A stretch of 64,000 nt of DNA from NCBI RefSeq assembly GCF_015694725.1, contig NZ_JADQDQ010000009.1:62001-126000 (forward strand), read 5' to 3'. Within the stretch, counting starts at the first letter, position 1, and each line of letters opens with the position of its first letter. Of the stretch, positions 61,236 through 64,000 are shown piece by piece. The position numbers and the translations under genes were made by a program. The notes below the pieces were generated by a model. The model was given only the letters and a program-made list of their open reading frames with translations, made no database searches and had not been told where the DNA came from. This DNA is from Hymenobacter jeongseonensis. GTDB taxonomy: Bacteria > Bacteroidota > Bacteroidia > Cytophagales > Hymenobacteraceae.

Positions 61236-63353
61236 TTAGCGGGGCAAGGTGATGAGAAACTCGGTGCCGTGGCCCTCGCGGCTCTCCACCGTGAGCGTGC
61301 CGCCGTGGCCCTTGGTCACGATGTCGTAGCTCAGCGACAAGCCCAGGCCCGTGCCTTCCCCCGCCGGCTTGGTGGTGAAAAAGGGCTCGAAGATTTTCGC
61401 CCGCACCGCGTCGCTCATCCCTGCCCCGTTGTCCCGTACCCGTATTTCAATGGCGTGGTCGGCAATTCGCCGGGTGCTGAGGGTGACGGTGGGCTCGTAG
61501 GCGCCAGGCTGGCCGGCCAGCGCCGCTTGCTGCTGGCGCACGGCATACAAGGCGTTGGCGCACAGATTGAGTAATACCCGGCTAAAATCCTGCGGCACTA
61601 CATTAGCGGCGCCCAGTTCGGGGTCAAATTCCTTCACCAACAGCACGCGAAAGCCGCTGTCGGTGGCGCACAGGGCCTCGTAGGCCAGGGCAAGGGCTTC
61701 CCCGGCCAGGGCGTTGAGGTCGGTGGGCACGCGCTGGCCGGTACCGCTCCGGGCGTGGGCCAGCATGTCGTTGATGATAGAAGAAGCGCGCTGGCCGTGC
61801 TGGCTGATTTGCAGCAGGTTCTGCTTCAAACCGGCCATAATTTCTTTCTCCAGCTCGGCCGCGCCAGGGCGGCCGGGTGGGCGCCCTTTGTCTTCGGCGC
61901 TCAACATGGCCACGCTCACTTCGGCGAAGTTTTTCATGAAATTGAGCGGGTTTTGCAGCTCATGGGCAATGCCAGCCGAGAGTTCGCCCACAAAAGCCCA
62001 CTTCTCGGCCTGTACCAGCTGGCCTTGGGCGGCATGCAACTCGTCCTGCTGCTGCTTGAGCAAGGCATAGGCGCGGCGCTTTTGGCCGTTGCTGCGCCAG
62101 AGTACCGCGCTCAGGGCAGCCACTGCGCCCAAGCTCAGCAAAGCCCCGAGCAGAAACCACTGCTGGGCGCGGTTTTGCTTCCTGATAAGTTGGTCGTTTT
62201 TGGTAAGCAAGCCAATTTGGGCTTGCTTTTTGGCGAGGTCGGCCCGGTACTCGAGCACGGCAGCCCGGCGCTGCAGGTCGCTGCTATTGAGGCTGTCTTT
62301 GTAGGAGCTAAACAGTTGCTCGTAGCGGTAGGCATCGGCGTAGCGACCAAGCCGGTAAGACGCCTGGGCAATGACTTCGCTGGCGTCGCGGCTGAACGTT
62401 TTGGTGCCGTTACGCTGCGAGCCCTGCAGGCTTTTTTTGGCGTAGACGAGGGCACTGTCGGGCTGGCCCGTATTCAGCAAGGCGCGGGCCAGCAGCAGTT
62501 GGGCGCGGGGCACTTCGGCCAATACGTGCAGGCGCCGGGCTTCGGCAAGGCCGTGCAGCCCGTGCGTAAACGCTTGGGCGTACTTTCCCTGGCGCTCCGC
62601 CATCTCGCCAATGTTGAGTTCTTCGAACAGCTGGCCCGCTTGGTTATTCGTTTGCTGCGCAATAATGGCCTCCTGCTCGTAGCTGCGCTGTGCCTGCGCC
62701 CACTGGCCCTGCATGCGGGCTAGGTCGCCCAAGCCCGCGTGCGCGTTGCCAATGCTTTGGGGGTCGCCCGATTCCTTGGCCCACTTCATGCCTTGGTTAA
62801 GGTAATCCAAAGCGTGCTCGTACTCACCCAAAAAAGTGCTGGTGACGCCGAGACGGGTGTTAAGAAAAGCCATCCATTTCCGGTCGTGCATGGCTTCGGC
62901 CAGCGCCAGCCCCCGCAAATTCGCTTCCAGCGACTTCACGTACCGGCCCTGTTCCGAATACCCCGCCGACAAATTATACAGGCTCCGGGTCTGGCCTTCG
63001 CGGTCACCAACGCGGGCAAAATCCTGGCGCGCCTGCTCGGAGTAGGTGTGGGACAGCCCGTACTCGCCGTGGTGGCGGTAGTAGAACCCCAGTCCCAAAC
63101 GGGCCTCCGCGGCGCCGGCTGTGTACGCCAGCTGCTGCGCTAGCCGCAACGCCTGCCGAAACAAACCCGCCGACTCTTCGACTTCTGTATTGCGCAACGC
63201 CAACGCCAGCGCATTGAGGCGGTTTACCCGGGCGGTGTCGGCCCGCGGCTGGGCTTGCAAAGCGGTGCGCAGCTCCTCAGATGAAAGCTTTTGCGCCAGC
63301 AGTCCAAACGGAACCAGCAATGTCACCATTAAAAGAAGGTAGATTCTTCTCAT
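61236..63353 (-). CDS. TPR-containing sensor histidine kinase (3)
   Basis: A 705-residue kinase: signal peptide (RRIYLLLMVTLLVPFGLLAQ), TPR region (~residues 25-370, e.g. AGLGDLARMQGQWAQAQRSY and NIGEMAERQGKYAQAFTHGL), one membrane segment (WFLLGALLSLGAVAALSAVL), coiled coil and kinase core. The His is ~H464 in GELSAGIAHELQNPLNF. HATPase motifs are NLCANALYAV and VRDNGAGMSDAVRAKIF. The ATG at 63353 is chosen because it starts the signal peptide. About 198 nt encoding the last part of the HATPase domain are almost identical to the next gene (63480-63677). Confidence 0.92.
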   Translation of the reverse strand: MRRIYLLLMVTLLVPFGLLAQKLSSEELRTALQAQPRADTARVNRLNALALALRNTEVEESAGLFRQALRLAQQLAYTAGAAEARLGLGFYYRHHGEYGLSHTYSEQARQDFARVGDREGQTRSLYNLSAGYSEQGRYVKSLEANLRGLALAEAMHDRKWMAFLNTRLGVTSTFLGEYEHALDYLNQGMKWAKESGDPQSIGNAHAGLGDLARMQGQWAQAQRSYEQEAIIAQQTNNQAGQLFEELNIGEMAERQGKYAQAFTHGLHGLAEARRLHVLAEVPRAQLLLARALLNTGQPDSALVYAKKSLQGSQRNGTKTFSRDASEVIAQASYRLGRYADAYRYEQLFSSYKDSLNSSDLQRRAAVLEYRADLAKKQAQIGLLTKNDQLIRKQNRAQQWFLLGALLSLGAVAALSAVLWRSNGQKRRAYALLKQQQDELHAAQGQLVQAEKWAFVGELSAGIAHELQNPLNFMKNFAEVSVAMLSAEDKGRPPGRPGAAELEKEIMAGLKQNLLQISQHGQRASSIINDMLAHARSGTGQRVPTDLNALAGEALALAYEALCATDSGFRVLLVKEFDPELGAANVVPQDFSRVLLNLCANALYAVRQQQAALAGQPGAYEPTVTLSTRRIADHAIEIRVRDNGAGMSDAVRAKIFEPFFTTKPAGEGTGLGLSLSYDIVTKGHGGTLTVESREGHGTEFLITLPR
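61251..61448. repeat. Near-identical HATPase block (copy 1)
   Basis: 198 nt in the 3' part of kinase 3, matching 63480-63677 in kinase 4 with about 10 differences by my count (~95%). The similarity drops at both sides, so it is a bounded block encoding the G1-G2 region of the ATPase domain. Confidence 0.9.
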
Positions 63354-63464
63354 GTAGCGCAAAGAAACCTCCAAATGGTCAGCCAGCTCTTAGTGTCGAG
63401 CTTATAATAACTGATTGCCAAACATATCTTGCCCCAGAATCAAGCTTTTTGGGTGTTCTACTTC

Positions 63465-64000
63465 CTACTGCGGCAGGGCGATGAGGAACTCGGTGCCGTG
63501 GCCCTCGCGGCTCTCTACCGTGAGCGTGCCGCCGTGGCCCTTGGTCACGATGTCGTAGCTCAGCGACAGGCCCAGGCCCGTGCCCTCCCCCGCCGGCTTG
63601 GTCGTGAAGAAGGGCTCGAAGATTTTCGCTCGCACCGCCTCGCTCATCCCCGCCCCGTTGTCCCGTACCCGGATTTCAACTTCTCGCCCAGGCAGCCGGC
63701 AGCACGTGCTCACCGCTACCGTGGGCTGGTAAGCAGCGCCGGCCGCGGCGGCTTGCTGTTGGCGTTCGCGCACGGCGTGCAGGGCATTGGTGCAGATGTT
63801 GAGCAACACCCGCCCTATGTCCTGCGTCACCACGGACACAAGGCCCAGCTTGGGGTCAAAATCCATCTCTAACTGCGCGCTGAACGACTTGTCGTGGGCA
63901 CAAAAGCCTTGGTAAGCCAAGGTCAGCGACTCGCCGGCCAAGGCATTGAGGTCGGTTGGTACGCGCTGTCCCACGCCTGCCCGCGAGTGCTCCAGCATGC
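63465..64000 (-). CDS. Histidine kinase (4), 5' end outside window
   Basis: The visible C-terminal ~178 residues are the end of a HisKA domain (MLEHSRAGVGQRVPTDLNAL) and a full HATPase domain (VLLNICTNALHAVRERQQ, VRDNGAGMSEAVRAKIF, TKPAGEGTGLGLSLSYDIVT). The gene continues beyond position 64000, so the sensory part and phospho-acceptor His are not visible. The HATPase end is ~95% identical at DNA level to kinase 3, pointing to a recent duplication or gene conversion. Its stop is 111 bp from the kinase 3 start. Confidence 0.9.
   Translation of the reverse strand, partial: MLEHSRAGVGQRVPTDLNALAGESLTLAYQGFCAHDKSFSAQLEMDFDPKLGLVSVVTQDIGRVLLNICTNALHAVRERQQQAAAAGAAYQPTVAVSTCCRLPGREVEIRVRDNGAGMSEAVRAKIFEPFFTTKPAGEGTGLGLSLSYDIVTKGHGGTLTVESREGHGTEFLIALPQ
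63480..63677. repeat. Near-identical HATPase block (copy 2)
   Basis: Partner of 61251-61448, same length with no gaps. Differences are mostly at third codon positions, so the protein sequence is nearly unchanged. Confidence 0.9.

Noticed and set aside
61251..63677. Assembly error as cause of the near-identical kinase blocks
   Set aside because: The blocks differ at about 10 scattered, mainly synonymous positions and the flanks are distinct, so they look like real paralogous sequence.

Overview
The window comes from a GC-rich member of the Bacteroidota, most like Hymenobacter or a close Cytophagales relative. The evidence is a SusC/SusD pair, a type IX secretion (T9SS) sorting domain, a PorT-family barrel, a DUF5686 outer-membrane protein, a 7TMR-DISM receptor, the MFS 'small subunit' peptide, and promoter-like TANNTTTG elements. 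No rRNA, tRNA, CRISPR array or intact insertion sequence was seen. Many spacers carry short palindromic repeats of three families.

Layout. (1) 1-7.3 kb: a DctA-type dicarboxylate symporter cut by the window edge, a MOT1-type molybdate/sulfate transporter, then on the minus strand a DHA2 efflux pump, a cupin-SDR pair and another MFS carrier, followed by a SnoaL-like protein. (2) 7.4-14.8 kb: a dispersed molybdenum-cofactor cluster (moaA, moaD, moaE, a mobA with an extra N-terminal domain, moaC, moeA) interrupted by a PorT-family protein and a PRISE-type reductase. (3) 14.8-19.8 kb: a SAM-I riboswitch in front of metH, then metF, so methionine synthesis and its methyl donor supply sit together. 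(4) 19.8-32.4 kb: envelope and housekeeping genes: TPR protein, TonB-like protein, lipoprotein, DUF2007/zinc-ribbon protein, PA14-OmpA protein, SDR, OFA-type MFS carrier with its 48-residue partner, M20 peptidase, a gluconate-dehydrogenase-like small subunit with a GMC oxidoreductase, and a GH1-like glycosidase. (5) 32.8-52.4 kb: a DUF5686 protein, an unusual 7TMR-DISM receptor, then a beta-glucan-type polysaccharide utilisation locus (GH3, SusC, SusD, PKD surface lipoprotein, two GH16, a T9SS cargo protein, GH3-CARDB). (6) 52.7-64 kb: a signalling block with a transporter-like/HEAT/cyclic-nucleotide-binding protein, a convergent receiver-adenylate cyclase, a lone receiver and four related histidine kinases, the last cut by the window end.

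The two most unusual systems are these. First, the 7TMR-DISM receptor at 35.4-37.4 kb ends in an IS1595-type zinc ribbon plus helical DNA-binding region without the transposase catalytic domain. It lies directly upstream of a PUL for which no SusR, hybrid two-component or ECF/anti-sigma regulator is visible in this window. I infer it may be a carbohydrate-sensing, membrane-tethered DNA-binding regulator built from a domesticated transposase domain. Second, the histidine kinases, the receiver-cyclase and the cAMP-binding-domain transporter-like protein could form one phosphorelay-to-cAMP-to-membrane-protein circuit.
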